A DNA stretch of 64,000 nucleotides from Denitrobaculum tricleocarpae. GTDB lineage: Bacteria > Pseudomonadota > Alphaproteobacteria > Kiloniellales > Kiloniellaceae. Where the stretch lies: NCBI RefSeq assembly GCF_007004665.1, contig NZ_ML660056.1, positions 124,001-188,000 of the forward strand. Reading direction: 5' to 3'. Shown piece by piece: positions 54,906-64,000 of the stretch. The translations under genes and the position numbers were made by a program. Each line of letters begins with the position of its first letter. Position 1 is the first letter of the stretch. Below the pieces are notes generated by a model. That model saw only the letters and a list, made by a program, of their open reading frames with translations, made no database searches and was not told where the DNA came from.

Positions 54906-56969
54906 ATGCCGAAGCTGACCATCGACGATCGCGAGATCGAGGTCCCGAACGGACTGACGGTTCTCCAGGCCTGTGAGCTGGCCGGCGTCGAGATTCCCCG
55001 TTTCTGCTATCACGAGCGCCTCTCGGTCGCGGGCAACTGCCGTATGTGCCTGGTCGAGATGGAGCGCGCGCCCAAGCCGATCGCCTCCTGCGCGATGCCG
55101 GTGGGCGAAGGCATGGTGATCAAGACCGATACGCCGACGGTCCATAAGGCCCGCAAGGGTGTCATGGAGTTTCTGCTGATCAACCACCCGCTGGATTGCC
55201 CGATCTGCGATCAGGGCGGCGAGTGCGATCTGCAGGATCAGGCCATGGCCTTCGGCTTCGACCGCAGCCGCTACACCGAAAACAAGCGCGCGGTCAAAGA
55301 GAAGTACATGGGGCCCCTGATCAAGACGATCATGACCCGCTGCATTCAGTGCACACGCTGTGTCCGCTTTTCGACCGAGATTGCGGGGGTCGAGGAGATC
55401 GGCCTGGTCAATCGCGGCGAGCACGCGGAGATCACGACGCTTGAGAAAGCGGTCGATTCGGAGCTCTCGGGCAATCTGGTCGATGTCTGCCCGGTCGGCG
55501 CCCTGACCTCCAAACCCTATGCCTTTTCCGCGCGCCCCTGGGAGCTGCGCAAGACCAACTCCGTCGATGTGATGGATGCGGTCGGCTCCAATATCCGGGT
55601 CGATACCCGGGGCAGGGAAGTCATGCGGGTGCTGCCGCGCCTGCACGAAGGCATCAATGAAGAGTGGATTGCCGACAAGACGCGCCACGCCTGCGACGGC
55701 CTTGGCCGGCAGCGGATCGATCAGCCCTATGTCAGGCGTGACGGAAAACTGACTCCGGCGTCCTGGGAAGAGGCCTTCGGTGCGATCGCGGCCAAGGTAA
55801 AAGGCCTCTCCGGCGACAGGATGGCTGCCATCGCGGGCGATCTCTGCGATACGGAATCCATGTTTGCCCTGAAGCAGCTCATGAACGGCCTGGGATCGGA
55901 GAACCTGGATTGCCGTCAGGACGGGGCGAAACTCGATAGCTCGACACGCGCCGCTTACCTCTTCAACAGCGGCATCGCCGGGATCGAAGAGACAGACGCG
56001 GTGCTGCTTGTGGGGACAAACCCTCGCTGGGAAGCCCCGCTGATCAACGCGCGTCTGCGCAAACGCTTCCTGGCATCCGGCCTGAAGGTCGCCGCGATCG
56101 GCGCTCAGGCGGATCTCTCCTATCCGGTCGAATACCTCGGGGCCGGTGGCGAGACCTTGAAGGACGTCGCCGAAGGCCGCAGTTCCTTCTCCGAAGTGCT
56201 CAAGTCCGCCGAACGCCCGATGATTATTGTCGGCATGGGGGCCCTGGCACGTGCGGACGGCGGCGCGGTTCTGGCGCTGGCCCGCAAGATCGCAGACGAC
56301 TTCGGCATGGTCTCGGGCGACTGGAACGGCTTTAACGTTCTGCACACGGCCGCGGCGCGCGTCGGTGGCATGGATGTCGGCTTCCTGCCGGGCGAGGCCG
56401 GACGGGATCTGGATGGCATCCTCGACGGGGCCGGGACGGGCGAAATCGAACTGGTCTATCTGCTGGGCGCCGACGAGATCGACATGGAGCGCCTGGGTAC
56501 GGCCTTCGTCGTCTATCAGGGCCATCACGGCGACGCCGGGGCCCATCGCGCCGACGTGGTTCTGCCGGGCGCGGCCTACACCGAAAAGAACGGCACCTAC
56601 GTCAACACCGAGGGCCGGGTTCAACTCGGCCGCCTGGCCGGTTTCCCGCCGGGCGATGCGCGCGAGGACTGGACGATCTTAAGGGCGCTGTCCGCTCAGC
56701 TGGGCGAGGCTCTGCCTTACGACAATCTGGGCCAGTTGCGCGCGAAGCTGATTGAAGCCAATCCGGTTTTCGCGGTGGTGGACCAGGCACAGCCGGGAAG
56801 CTGGAAGGCCTTCGGATCCGAGGGGGATTTGGATTCGGCGCCTTTCATCTCGCCGGTCACGAACTACTACATGACCGATCCGATCAGCCGTGCTTCGGAC
56901 ACCATGGCAAAGTGCACCGAGACCTTTGTGCTCGGGAAGCAAGAGGGGGCAACCGAGACCGATGGCTGA
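54906..56969 (+). CDS. nuoG: NADH-quinone oxidoreductase subunit G
   Basis: The 687-residue 75-kDa subunit resembles the mitochondrial NDUFS1 form, shorter than the about 900-residue enteric one. Near the N-terminus is the [2Fe-2S] N1b site ([15 protein letters not shown]) followed by the [4Fe-4S] ligands ([35 protein letters not shown]). The rest is a molybdopterin-oxidoreductase-like domain without cofactor. Its end overlaps the nuoH start by 8 bp, as judged from the ATG at 56962. Confidence 0.96.
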   Translation: MPKLTIDDREIEVPNGLTVLQACELAGVEIPRFCYHERLSVAGNCRMCLVEMERAPKPIASCAMPVGEGMVIKTDTPTVHKARKGVMEFLLINHPLDCPICDQGGECDLQDQAMAFGFDRSRYTENKRAVKEKYMGPLIKTIMTRCIQCTRCVRFSTEIAGVEEIGLVNRGEHAEITTLEKAVDSELSGNLVDVCPVGALTSKPYAFSARPWELRKTNSVDVMDAVGSNIRVDTRGREVMRVLPRLHEGINEEWIADKTRHACDGLGRQRIDQPYVRRDGKLTPASWEEAFGAIAAKVKGLSGDRMAAIAGDLCDTESMFALKQLMNGLGSENLDCRQDGAKLDSSTRAAYLFNSGIAGIEETDAVLLVGTNPRWEAPLINARLRKRFLASGLKVAAIGAQADLSYPVEYLGAGGETLKDVAEGRSSFSEVLKSAERPMIIVGMGALARADGGAVLALARKIADDFGMVSGDWNGFNVLHTAAARVGGMDVGFLPGEAGRDLDGILDGAGTGEIELVYLLGADEIDMERLGTAFVVYQGHHGDAGAHRADVVLPGAAYTEKNGTYVNTEGRVQLGRLAGFPPGDAREDWTILRALSAQLGEALPYDNLGQLRAKLIEANPVFAVVDQAQPGSWKAFGSEGDLDSAPFISPVTNYYMTDPISRASDTMAKCTETFVLGKQEGATETDG

Positions 56970-57966
56970 ATTCTGGACCGGCTACGGACTGCCGACTGTC
57001 ATAATCGTCGCGCAGATTTTCGCGATCATCATTCCCCTGCTGGGGGCGGTCGCTTATCTGACTTATGCGGAGCGCAAGGTGATCGGCGCGATGCAGCTGC
57101 GCAAGGGACCCAACGTGGTCGGCCCCTTCGGTCTTCTGCAGCCGCTCGCCGACGGCGCGAAACTCTTCTTCAAGGAGACGATCCTGCCGGCGGGGGCGAA
57201 CAAGGTCGTCTTCGTCATGGCGCCGATGCTGACCTTCATTCTGGGGCTCATCGCCTGGGCCGTCATTCCCTTTGACTACGGCGTTGTGCTCGCGGACATC
57301 AACGTTGGTATTCTTTATCTCTTTGCGATCTCTTCGCTGGGGGTTTACGGCGTGATCATGGCCGGTTGGGCCTCGAACTCGAAGTATCCTTTCCTGGGCG
57401 CGCTGCGCTCTGCGGCGCAGATGGTGTCCTACGAGGTCTCCATGGGCTTCGTCATTATCACGGTGCTGATTTGCGTGGGGTCCCTGAACCTGACGGATAT
57501 CGTCATGGCGCAGGAGAACCTCTGGTTTGCGATCCCGCTGCTGCCCATGTTCGTGATCTTCTTCATCTCGATCCTGGCCGAAACCAACCGCTCGCCTTTC
57601 GACCTGCCAGAAGGCGAGTCGGAACTGGTGGCGGGTTTCTTCGTCGAGTACTCCTCGATGACCTTCGCGCTCTTCTTCCTGGGCGAATACGCCAACATGA
57701 TCCTGATGAGCGCGATGACGGTGATCCTCTTTCTGGGAGGCTGGCTGCCGCCGCATGAGATCCTGGGCTTTATTCCGGGGCCGATCTGGTTCTTCGCGAA
57801 GATCGCCCTGGTGCTCTTCTGCTTCCTGTGGGTTCGGGCCACCTTCCCACGTTATCGCTATGACCAGTTGATGCGGCTGGGCTGGAAAGTCTTCCTGCCG
57901 TTCTCGCTCTTCTGGGTGGTTCTGACGGCCGGTGTGGTCGTCGCGTTCGATCTGCTGCCGAAGTGA
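56962..57966 (+). CDS. nuoH: NADH-quinone oxidoreductase subunit H
   Basis: The roughly 334-residue membrane subunit at the base of the quinone cavity has about eight hydrophobic helices and the conserved loop [19 protein letters not shown] and [20 protein letters not shown]. Part of the quinone entry and coupling path. The start overlaps nuoG. A 58-bp spacer precedes nuoI. Confidence 0.97.
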   Translation: MAEFWTGYGLPTVIIVAQIFAIIIPLLGAVAYLTYAERKVIGAMQLRKGPNVVGPFGLLQPLADGAKLFFKETILPAGANKVVFVMAPMLTFILGLIAWAVIPFDYGVVLADINVGILYLFAISSLGVYGVIMAGWASNSKYPFLGALRSAAQMVSYEVSMGFVIITVLICVGSLNLTDIVMAQENLWFAIPLLPMFVIFFISILAETNRSPFDLPEGESELVAGFFVEYSSMTFALFFLGEYANMILMSAMTVILFLGGWLPPHEILGFIPGPIWFFAKIALVLFCFLWVRATFPRYRYDQLMRLGWKVFLPFSLFWVVLTAGVVVAFDLLPK

Positions 57967-58024
57967 GTCGGGCAATGCAGTTGGATCCGGCGCTCAATGC
58001 GTTTGAAAGTGAGAGGTAAGGCGA

Positions 58025-58513
58025 ATGGCTTTTCTCGACCGCACAGCCCGCAGCTTTCTTCTGGGTGAGCTGATTTCCGGTATGGGCCTGACCTTGAAGT
58101 ACTTCTTCAAGCCGAAGGTGACCTTGAACTATCCCTTCGAGAAGGGGCCACTATCACCGCGTTTCCGGGGTGAACATGCCCTGCGCCGCTACGCGAACGG
58201 GGAAGAGCGCTGCATTGCGTGCAAGCTCTGCGAAGCGGTGTGTCCGGCACAGGCCATCACCATTGAAGCCGAACCGCGTGAAGACGGCAGCCGCCGGACG
58301 ACACGCTACGACATCGATATGACGAAGTGCATCTACTGCGGCTTCTGCCAGGAAGCCTGTCCCGTGGATGCCATCGTCGAGGGGCCGAACTTCGAGTTCG
58401 CGACGGAAACCCGCGAGGAGCTTTTCTACAACAAGGAAAAGCTGCTCTCGAACGGCGACCGTTGGGAAACGGAGATCGCACAAAATCTGGCGCAGGACGC
58501 GCCATACCGTTAA
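58025..58513 (+). CDS. nuoI: NADH-quinone oxidoreductase subunit I (two [4Fe-4S])
   Basis: The 162-residue subunit has two ferredoxin-type cluster sites, [13 protein letters not shown] and [13 protein letters not shown], which bind N6a and N6b, and passes electrons from the peripheral arm to N2. Length matches the TYKY form of alphaproteobacteria and mitochondria. The gene is followed by 114 bp without a gene before nuoJ. Confidence 0.97.
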   Translation: MAFLDRTARSFLLGELISGMGLTLKYFFKPKVTLNYPFEKGPLSPRFRGEHALRRYANGEERCIACKLCEAVCPAQAITIEAEPREDGSRRTTRYDIDMTKCIYCGFCQEACPVDAIVEGPNFEFATETREELFYNKEKLLSNGDRWETEIAQNLAQDAPYR

Positions 58514-58627
58514 GCAGCAGCAAAAAGCGGCCGGCGCAAAGGCGGGCCGCGTTGCTGGGGGGAATTCGATCTTGAGTACTTGCCGCATACCGGTCCTGCG
58601 GAATGCCGTATCCAGAGGACTAGAAAC

Positions 58628-59248
58628 ATGATCGTCGAGGCGCTTGTATTTTACATGTTCGCCGCAATCACGGTTGCCGCCGGCGTTATGGTCGTCTCGG
58701 CGCGTAACCCCGTGCATTCCGTGCTGTTCCTTATTCTGGCGTTTTTTAATGCCGCCGGACTTTTCGTCCTGATGGGCGCGGAATTCCTGGCGATGATCCT
58801 GGTGGTCGTTTACGTCGGCGCCGTGGCGGTGTTGTTCCTCTTCGTGGTCATGATGCTGGACATCAATTACGCGGTCATGCGCCAGGGATTTCTGCAGTAC
58901 CTGCCGGTGGGGCTTTTGATCGGACTGGTTCTGCTGGTCGAGCTGGCCCTGGTCGGTTTCTCCTGGGTTGCGACCACGCCGGACCTGCCGACGTCGCTGT
59001 CTGGGGTTCCCATTCCGCCGATCGATGAGGTCCACAATACGCAGGCGCTCGGACAGGTGATCTATACCAAGTACGCCTACCTTTTCCAGATGGCGGGGCT
59101 GGTCCTGTTGGTTGCCATGGTCGGAGCGATTGTCCTGACCCTGCGTCACCGTGACGGCGTCCGCCGCCAGTCGATTGCCGATCAGGTTTCCCGGACCCGG
59201 GAAGAGGCCGTCGAGGTCAAGGACGTACCGAGCAGGAGCGGGGTGTAA
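58628..59248 (+). CDS. nuoJ: NADH-quinone oxidoreductase subunit J
   Basis: The roughly 206-residue membrane subunit has five hydrophobic helices, with the conserved VVYVGAVAVLFLFVVMML segment around residues 62-80. The ATG at 58628 gives the standard N-terminus; the frame is open a little upstream. nuoK starts 3 bp after its stop. Confidence 0.95.
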   Translation: MIVEALVFYMFAAITVAAGVMVVSARNPVHSVLFLILAFFNAAGLFVLMGAEFLAMILVVVYVGAVAVLFLFVVMMLDINYAVMRQGFLQYLPVGLLIGLVLLVELALVGFSWVATTPDLPTSLSGVPIPPIDEVHNTQALGQVIYTKYAYLFQMAGLVLLVAMVGAIVLTLRHRDGVRRQSIADQVSRTREEAVEVKDVPSRSGV

Positions 59249-59251
59249 GCG

Positions 59252-59563
59252 ATGTTGGAAATCGGCCTTGAGCATTATCTGAGCGTCGCAGCGATCCTCT
59301 TTACCCTGGGGATCTTCGGCATCTTCCTGAACCGCAAGAACGTGATCATCATCCTGATGTCGATCGAGCTGATGTTGCTCGCGGTCAACATCAACCTGGT
59401 CGCTTTCTCGACCCATCTTGGGGATCTGGTCGGACAGGTGTTTGCGTTGTTCGTGCTGACCGTTGCGGCGGCGGAGGCCGCCATCGGCCTTGCGATCCTG
59501 GTGGTCTACTTCCGAAACCGCGGCTCGATCGCGGTTGAAGATATCAACATGATGAAGGGCTGA
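59252..59563 (+). CDS. nuoK: NADH-quinone oxidoreductase subunit K
   Basis: The 103-residue MrpC-like membrane subunit has three helices with the conserved Glu in [13 protein letters not shown] (residue about 36) and Glu in [12 protein letters not shown], which take part in proton transfer. Length is typical. Confidence 0.97.
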   Translation: MLEIGLEHYLSVAAILFTLGIFGIFLNRKNVIIILMSIELMLLAVNINLVAFSTHLGDLVGQVFALFVLTVAAAEAAIGLAILVVYFRNRGSIAVEDINMMKG

Positions 59564-59572
59564 GGCGCCGTT

Positions 59573-61507
59573 ATGGACGTACTAATTGTCGGCCTACCGC
59601 TGGCCGGAGCGATCATAGCAGGACTGTTTGGCCGCATGATCGGGGACCGTGGCTCCCAGGTCGTGACCTGCCTCTTCATGTTGATTGCGGCGGCTCTTTC
59701 GGTGGTGGTGTTCTTCGATGTCGCGATCGGCGGCAACGCCCGCACGACCGAACTCTTCACCTGGATCGATTCGGGCGACTTCGAGCTCTCCTGGGCCTTG
59801 AAGGTAGACACTCTGACCGCGGTCATGCTGGTCGTGGTCAACGGCGTATCCTCCATGGTGCATGTTTATTCCGTCGGCTACATGTCGCACGACAAGCACC
59901 GCCCGCGCTTTTTCGCCTATCTGAGCCTTTTCACCTTCTTCATGCTGATGCTGGTGACGGCAGACAACTTCGTGCAGATGTTCTTCGGCTGGGAAGGCGT
60001 CGGTCTGGCGTCGTACCTGCTGATCGGCTTCTGGTATGAAAAACCCACCGCCTGCGCGGCGGCCATCAAGGCCTTCCTGGTCAACCGGGTCGGCGACATC
60101 GGTTTTGCCCTGGGCATCATGGGCGCTTTCGTGCTGTTCGGCGCGGTCGGCTTCGACCAGGTCTTTGCCTCGGTTGAAGGGCAGGCGGACGCGAAGTTCA
60201 CCTTTATCGGGATCGAGGGGCATGCCCTGACGATCATCTGCATCCTGCTCTTTATCGGTGCCATGGGGAAATCGGCGCAGCTCGGGCTTCATACCTGGCT
60301 GCCGGACGCCATGGAGGGCCCGACACCGGTCTCCGCGCTGATCCATGCGGCGACCATGGTGACCGCCGGCGTCTTCATGCTTGCGCGGCTCTCGCCGATG
60401 TTCGAATACGCGCCCATCGCCCTGGAGATCGTGACTTATGTCGGTGCCGCGACGGCCTTCTTCGCAGCCACGGTCGGCCTGACCCAGACCGATATCAAGC
60501 GGGTGATCGCTTATTCAACCTGTTCGCAGCTCGGCTACATGTTCTTTGCGCTCGGGGTCTCGGCCTACGGCGGCGCGATCTTCCATCTCTTCACGCATGC
60601 TTTCTTCAAGGCGCTCCTGTTCCTGGGGGCGGGCTCGGTGATCCACGCCATGTCCAACGAGCAGGACATGCGCAACATGGGCGGTATCTACAAACTGGTC
60701 CCCTACACCTACATCCTGATGTGGATCGGGTCCCTGGCCCTGGCGGGGATCTTTCCGTTCGCTGGATACTTCTCCAAGGATCTGGTGCTGGAAGCGGCCT
60801 ATGCCGATCACAGTCTGCACGGCGGCTTCGCCTTCTGGCTGGGCATCGCCGCGGCTTTCATGACCGCCTTTTATTCCTGGCGTTTGCTCTTCATGACTTT
60901 CCACGGCAAGCCACGGGCGAGCAACGAGGTCATGTCCCACGTCCATGAATCGCCCATGGTCATGATGATCCCGCTGCTGGTGCTTGCGGTTGGCGCTGTT
61001 TTCTCGGGTATGCTTGGCTACAGTTACTTTGTAGGCGATAACCGTTTCGAATTCTGGGGCGAGGCACTCTTCGTGCTCCCGGCCAACGACACCATCGAGG
61101 CGGTCAAGAACATCCCCGGCTGGGTGCCTTGGGCGCCCCTCGTGATGGCGGTCAGCGGTATCGTCCTGGCCTGGCTCTTCTATATCGCCAAGCCTGATCT
61201 GCCGCAGACCTTCGCCAGGGTCTTCCGGCCGCTATACGCCTTCTCTTTCAACAAGTGGTATTTCGACGAGCTTTACGATTTGCTCTTCGTCCGGCCCGCC
61301 ATGGCCCTCGGCGTCAAGTTCTGGAAGGCCGGGGACCGGGCGATAATCGACGGCTTCGGTCCGGATGGCGTCGCCGAGTCGACCCGGAGCCTCTCGCAGC
61401 GGATTTCGGCCCTGCAGACCGGGTACGTCTACCACTATGCTTTTGCCATGCTGATCGGCGTTGTCGCGCTGGTGACCTGGTACTTCCTTTTCCAGGTTGG
61501 AAAGTGA
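59573..61507 (+). CDS. nuoL: NADH-quinone oxidoreductase subunit L (proton-pumping)
   Basis: The 644-residue antiporter-like subunit has about 16 hydrophobic segments and the key charged residues of the proton channel ([17 protein letters not shown] with Glu, [24 protein letters not shown] with Lys/Asp/His). The lateral helix at the C-terminus is present. Uses the standard ATG after a 9-bp gap. Confidence 0.96.
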   Translation: MDVLIVGLPLAGAIIAGLFGRMIGDRGSQVVTCLFMLIAAALSVVVFFDVAIGGNARTTELFTWIDSGDFELSWALKVDTLTAVMLVVVNGVSSMVHVYSVGYMSHDKHRPRFFAYLSLFTFFMLMLVTADNFVQMFFGWEGVGLASYLLIGFWYEKPTACAAAIKAFLVNRVGDIGFALGIMGAFVLFGAVGFDQVFASVEGQADAKFTFIGIEGHALTIICILLFIGAMGKSAQLGLHTWLPDAMEGPTPVSALIHAATMVTAGVFMLARLSPMFEYAPIALEIVTYVGAATAFFAATVGLTQTDIKRVIAYSTCSQLGYMFFALGVSAYGGAIFHLFTHAFFKALLFLGAGSVIHAMSNEQDMRNMGGIYKLVPYTYILMWIGSLALAGIFPFAGYFSKDLVLEAAYADHSLHGGFAFWLGIAAAFMTAFYSWRLLFMTFHGKPRASNEVMSHVHESPMVMMIPLLVLAVGAVFSGMLGYSYFVGDNRFEFWGEALFVLPANDTIEAVKNIPGWVPWAPLVMAVSGIVLAWLFYIAKPDLPQTFARVFRPLYAFSFNKWYFDELYDLLFVRPAMALGVKFWKAGDRAIIDGFGPDGVAESTRSLSQRISALQTGYVYHYAFAMLIGVVALVTWYFLFQVGK

Positions 61508-61511
61508 TCCC

Positions 61512-63041
61512 ATGACTGATCAGATCCTCTCCATCATCACCTTCCTGCCGCTGGTCGGCGTGTTTTTCATTCTGGTCTTTATCCGGGGTGACGAAGAGGC
61601 TGTGGCGCGCAATGCCCGCTACACGGCGCTCTGGACCTCGCTGGTCACCTTCGCGGTGTCGCTTACGCTCTGGTTCGGCTTCGACCGGGACACCGCGGAA
61701 TTTCAGTTCGTCGAGGAATACGAGTGGATTCCGTCGCTCGGCCTGACGTATCGCATGGGCGTCGACGGCATCTCGGTCCTCTTCGTGCTGCTCTCCACGC
61801 TTCTGACCCCGCTGTGTATCCTGGCCAGCTGGGACTCGGTCAAGACCCGTGTGCGGGAGTACATGGTGGCGTTCCTGGCGCTCGAGACGCTGATGGTCGG
61901 CATGTTCTGCGCGCTCGACTTCATGCTCTTCTACGTCTTCTTCGAGGGCGTGCTGATCCCGATGTTCCTGATCATCGGCATCTGGGGCGGCGCCCGCCGG
62001 GTCTACGCGGCCTTCAAGTTCTTCCTCTACACGCTGCTGGGCTCCGTCCTGATGCTGCTCGCCATCATGGCGATCTACTTCCAGACCGGCACCATGGACA
62101 TCGTCACGCTGATCTCAGGTGTTCAGATCCCCGGCACCATGCAGCTCTGGCTGTGGCTGGCCTTCTTTGCATCCTTCGCGGTCAAGGTCCCCATGTGGCC
62201 GGTTCATACCTGGCTGCCGGACGCGCATGTCGAAGCGCCCACGGCGGGCTCGGTAATCCTGGCCGGTGTGTTGCTGAAAATGGGCGCCTACGGCTTCCTG
62301 CGCTTCTCGCTGCCGATCATGCCGGAGGCCTCCGAGTACTTTACGCCGCTGGTCTACACGCTGTCTGTGATCGCGGTGATCTATACCTCCCTGGTCGCTC
62401 TGGCCCAGGAGGACATGAAGAAGCTGATCGCCTATTCCTCGGTCGCGCACATGGGTTTCGTGACCATCGGCATCTTCACGATGAACCAGCAGGGCATCGA
62501 GGGCGCGATCTTCCAGATGCTCTCCCACGGCATCGTCTCGGGCGCACTCTTCCTCTGTGTCGGTGTGATCTACGACCGGATGCATACGCGCGAGATCGAC
62601 CGCTACGGCGGTCTCGTCGAGCGCATGCCGGCCTATTCGGTCATCTTCATCGTCTTCACCCTGGCCTCGGTGGGCCTGCCGGGAACCGGCGGTTTCGTCG
62701 GCGAGTTCCTGATCCTGGTCGGGGCCTTCCAGTCCAATACCTGGGTGGCGCTTCTGGCCGCCAGCGGCATGGTTCTGGGCGCGGCCTACATGCTCTACCT
62801 CTATCGCCGGGTCATCTTCGGAAGTCTGACCAAGGAGGATCTGAAGACGATCCTGGATATGAATTGGCGCGAGAAGGCGGTGTTCGCGCCGCTCGTGGTC
62901 ATCGTACTTTGGATGGGAATTTACCCCGTGTCCTTCCTGGACGTGATGTCGGTCTCGGTGAGCAACCTCATCGACAATTATAACCAATCCCTGGCGGCCT
63001 CGGACGGCGTGTCCCTGGCCAGCCTCTGGTCCGGCAAATAG
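61512..63041 (+). CDS. nuoM: NADH-quinone oxidoreductase subunit M (proton-pumping)
   Basis: The roughly 509-residue MrpD-like subunit has about 14 membrane segments and conserved [33 protein letters not shown]. The ATG at 61512 starts 4 bp after the nuoL stop; an ATG at 61497 lies inside nuoL and is less likely. It is followed by nuoN after 16 bp. Confidence 0.96.
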   Translation: MTDQILSIITFLPLVGVFFILVFIRGDEEAVARNARYTALWTSLVTFAVSLTLWFGFDRDTAEFQFVEEYEWIPSLGLTYRMGVDGISVLFVLLSTLLTPLCILASWDSVKTRVREYMVAFLALETLMVGMFCALDFMLFYVFFEGVLIPMFLIIGIWGGARRVYAAFKFFLYTLLGSVLMLLAIMAIYFQTGTMDIVTLISGVQIPGTMQLWLWLAFFASFAVKVPMWPVHTWLPDAHVEAPTAGSVILAGVLLKMGAYGFLRFSLPIMPEASEYFTPLVYTLSVIAVIYTSLVALAQEDMKKLIAYSSVAHMGFVTIGIFTMNQQGIEGAIFQMLSHGIVSGALFLCVGVIYDRMHTREIDRYGGLVERMPAYSVIFIVFTLASVGLPGTGGFVGEFLILVGAFQSNTWVALLAASGMVLGAAYMLYLYRRVIFGSLTKEDLKTILDMNWREKAVFAPLVVIVLWMGIYPVSFLDVMSVSVSNLIDNYNQSLAASDGVSLASLWSGK

Positions 63042-63057
63042 GGGCGAGGATACGGAT

Positions 63058-64000
63058 ATGATCACCGCTGATCTCATGGCTATACTGCCGGAACTCTTCC
63101 TTGTCTGCTCCGCGATCGCGCTCCTGATGCTGGGTGTATTCCGCGGCAATGACTCCACCCAACTGGTCTCCAGCCTCTCGGTTCTGGCCCTGGTGGTCAC
63201 CTTTGCCCTGATCCTGCTGCCTGCGCGGCCCGAGGGCGTTGCGTTTGGCGGCTTGCTGACGATTGACGGCTTCGGCGACTTCATGAAGCTGCTGGTTCTC
63301 ATTGGAACCGGCGTTTCGATCATTATCTCGCAGCGCTTTATCCAGCGCGAGGATATGGCCCGTTTCGAGTTCCCGGTGCTGATGCTCTTCGCCACCGTGG
63401 GCATGATGGCCATGATCTCGGCCAACGATCTGATCGCGCTTTACATGGGCCTGGAGCTGCAGAGCCTCTCGCTCTATGTGGTCGCAGCGTTCCGGCGCGA
63501 TAATCTACGCTCCAGCGAGGCCGGCCTGAAGTATTTCGTGCTGGGCGCCCTGTCGTCCGGCATGCTGCTGTACGGCAGTTCCATGATCTACGGCTTTGCC
63601 GGGACCACCAATTTCGACGGCATCGCCCGGGTCTTCGAGATCGGCGGGGCGGGTGTCTCGATCGGCCTGATCGTCGGTCTGGTCTTCCTCTGCGCGGGTC
63701 TGGCCTTCAAGGTCTCCGCTGTGCCCTTCCACATGTGGACGCCGGACGTTTACGAGGGCGCGCCGACGCCGGTGACGGCGTTCTTTGCCACCGCGCCCAA
63801 GATTGCGGCCATGGCGCTCTTCATCCGGGTGCTGATCGAGCCCTTCGGTGGGCTTTTCGACCAGTGGCAGCAGATCGTCATCGCCGTCTCGATCGGCTCG
63901 ATGGTTCTGGGGGCCTTCGCGGCGATCAACCAGAAAAACATCAAGCGCCTGATGGCCTACAGCTCTATCGGCCATATCGGTTACGCGCTGATCGGTCTGG
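63058..64000 (+). CDS. nuoN: NADH-quinone oxidoreductase subunit N, 3' end outside window
   Basis: The frame starts with ATG at 63058 ([19 protein letters not shown]) and stays open to the right edge, giving 314 residues of what should be about 480. Visible features are about nine membrane segments, the conserved [12 protein letters not shown] segment and [27 protein letters not shown] with the proton-channel Lys. It is the last structural gene of a usual nuo operon. No stop codon is reached within the window. Confidence 0.95.
   Translation, partial: MITADLMAILPELFLVCSAIALLMLGVFRGNDSTQLVSSLSVLALVVTFALILLPARPEGVAFGGLLTIDGFGDFMKLLVLIGTGVSIIISQRFIQREDMARFEFPVLMLFATVGMMAMISANDLIALYMGLELQSLSLYVVAAFRRDNLRSSEAGLKYFVLGALSSGMLLYGSSMIYGFAGTTNFDGIARVFEIGGAGVSIGLIVGLVFLCAGLAFKVSAVPFHMWTPDVYEGAPTPVTAFFATAPKIAAMALFIRVLIEPFGGLFDQWQQIVIAVSIGSMVLGAFAAINQKNIKRLMAYSSIGHIGYALIGL

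Noticed and set aside
54585-56624. Very long open frame on the minus strand opposite nuoG
   Set aside because: It is the antisense shadow of a certain gene; high GC at third positions removes stop codons. The translation has no family resemblance.
61724-62983. Long out-of-frame open frame within nuoM
   Set aside because: A frame-shifted shadow rich in Arg, Gly and His; nuoM itself is intact.

Overview
The window is GC-rich DNA from an alphaproteobacterium, most likely in or near the Rhodospirillales. The evidence is the conserved run tig-clpP-clpX-lon-hupB-tRNA-Val-tRNA-Asp-nuoABCDEFGHIJKLMN, the glnB-glnA pair, ParE, a trigger factor with a Lys/Ala-rich tail, and many TctA and TRAP type solute uptake genes. 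I cannot assign a genus. I see no phage, transposon, CRISPR array, rRNA or plasmid gene; this is ordinary chromosome with a transport and catabolism-rich left half and a housekeeping right half.

Left part (1-12.5 kb): a redoxin/2OG-Fe(II) oxygenase gene interrupted by an in-frame stop, a stand-alone Lrp/AsnC sensor domain, a DEAD-box helicase, an isochorismatase-like hydrolase, an alpha/beta hydrolase and a lipoprotein. Then comes a tricarboxylate uptake locus: tctC-tctB-tctA on the minus strand, a second periplasmic binding protein, and a divergent TctD/TctE-type two-component system that probably controls the transporter.

Amino-acid region (12.4-24 kb): an FMN reductase, a secreted serine hydrolase, an AruH-like aminotransferase, a GltS-type glutamate carrier, a LysR regulator, a complete TRAP transporter (dctP, dctQ, dctM), an N-acyl-D-amino-acid deacylase and a PLP amino-acid decarboxylase. 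Together these suggest import and breakdown of amino acids or N-acylated (D-)amino acids. A YadGH-like ABC exporter and parE follow.

Middle (28.5-41.5 kb): small or little-known genes, including a YciA-like thioesterase, a possible Tat-exported protein, a 54-residue zinc-ribbon protein, a PEP-CTERM GDSL hydrolase and an orphan Hpt protein. Next are glnB-glnA with a good sigma-54 promoter, an aminotransferase, tRNA-His, a Sel1-SPOR envelope protein, an HpcH/HpaI aldolase, the bifunctional NAD(P)HX repair enzyme and tRNA-Leu.

Right part (41.7-64 kb): protein quality control (trigger factor, ClpP, ClpX, Lon) with candidate heat-shock promoters, HU, tRNA-Val, tRNA-Asp and then the complex I operon in order from nuoA to nuoN. 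nuoN runs off the right edge. Several intergenic regions carry short tandem duplications of 14-16 bp and dyads, listed separately. I did not find a clear new multi-gene system. The best candidates for a second look are the PEP-CTERM hydrolase, the Tct locus with its second binding protein, the 16-bp repeat array before the Hpt gene, and the small conserved-looking proteins.
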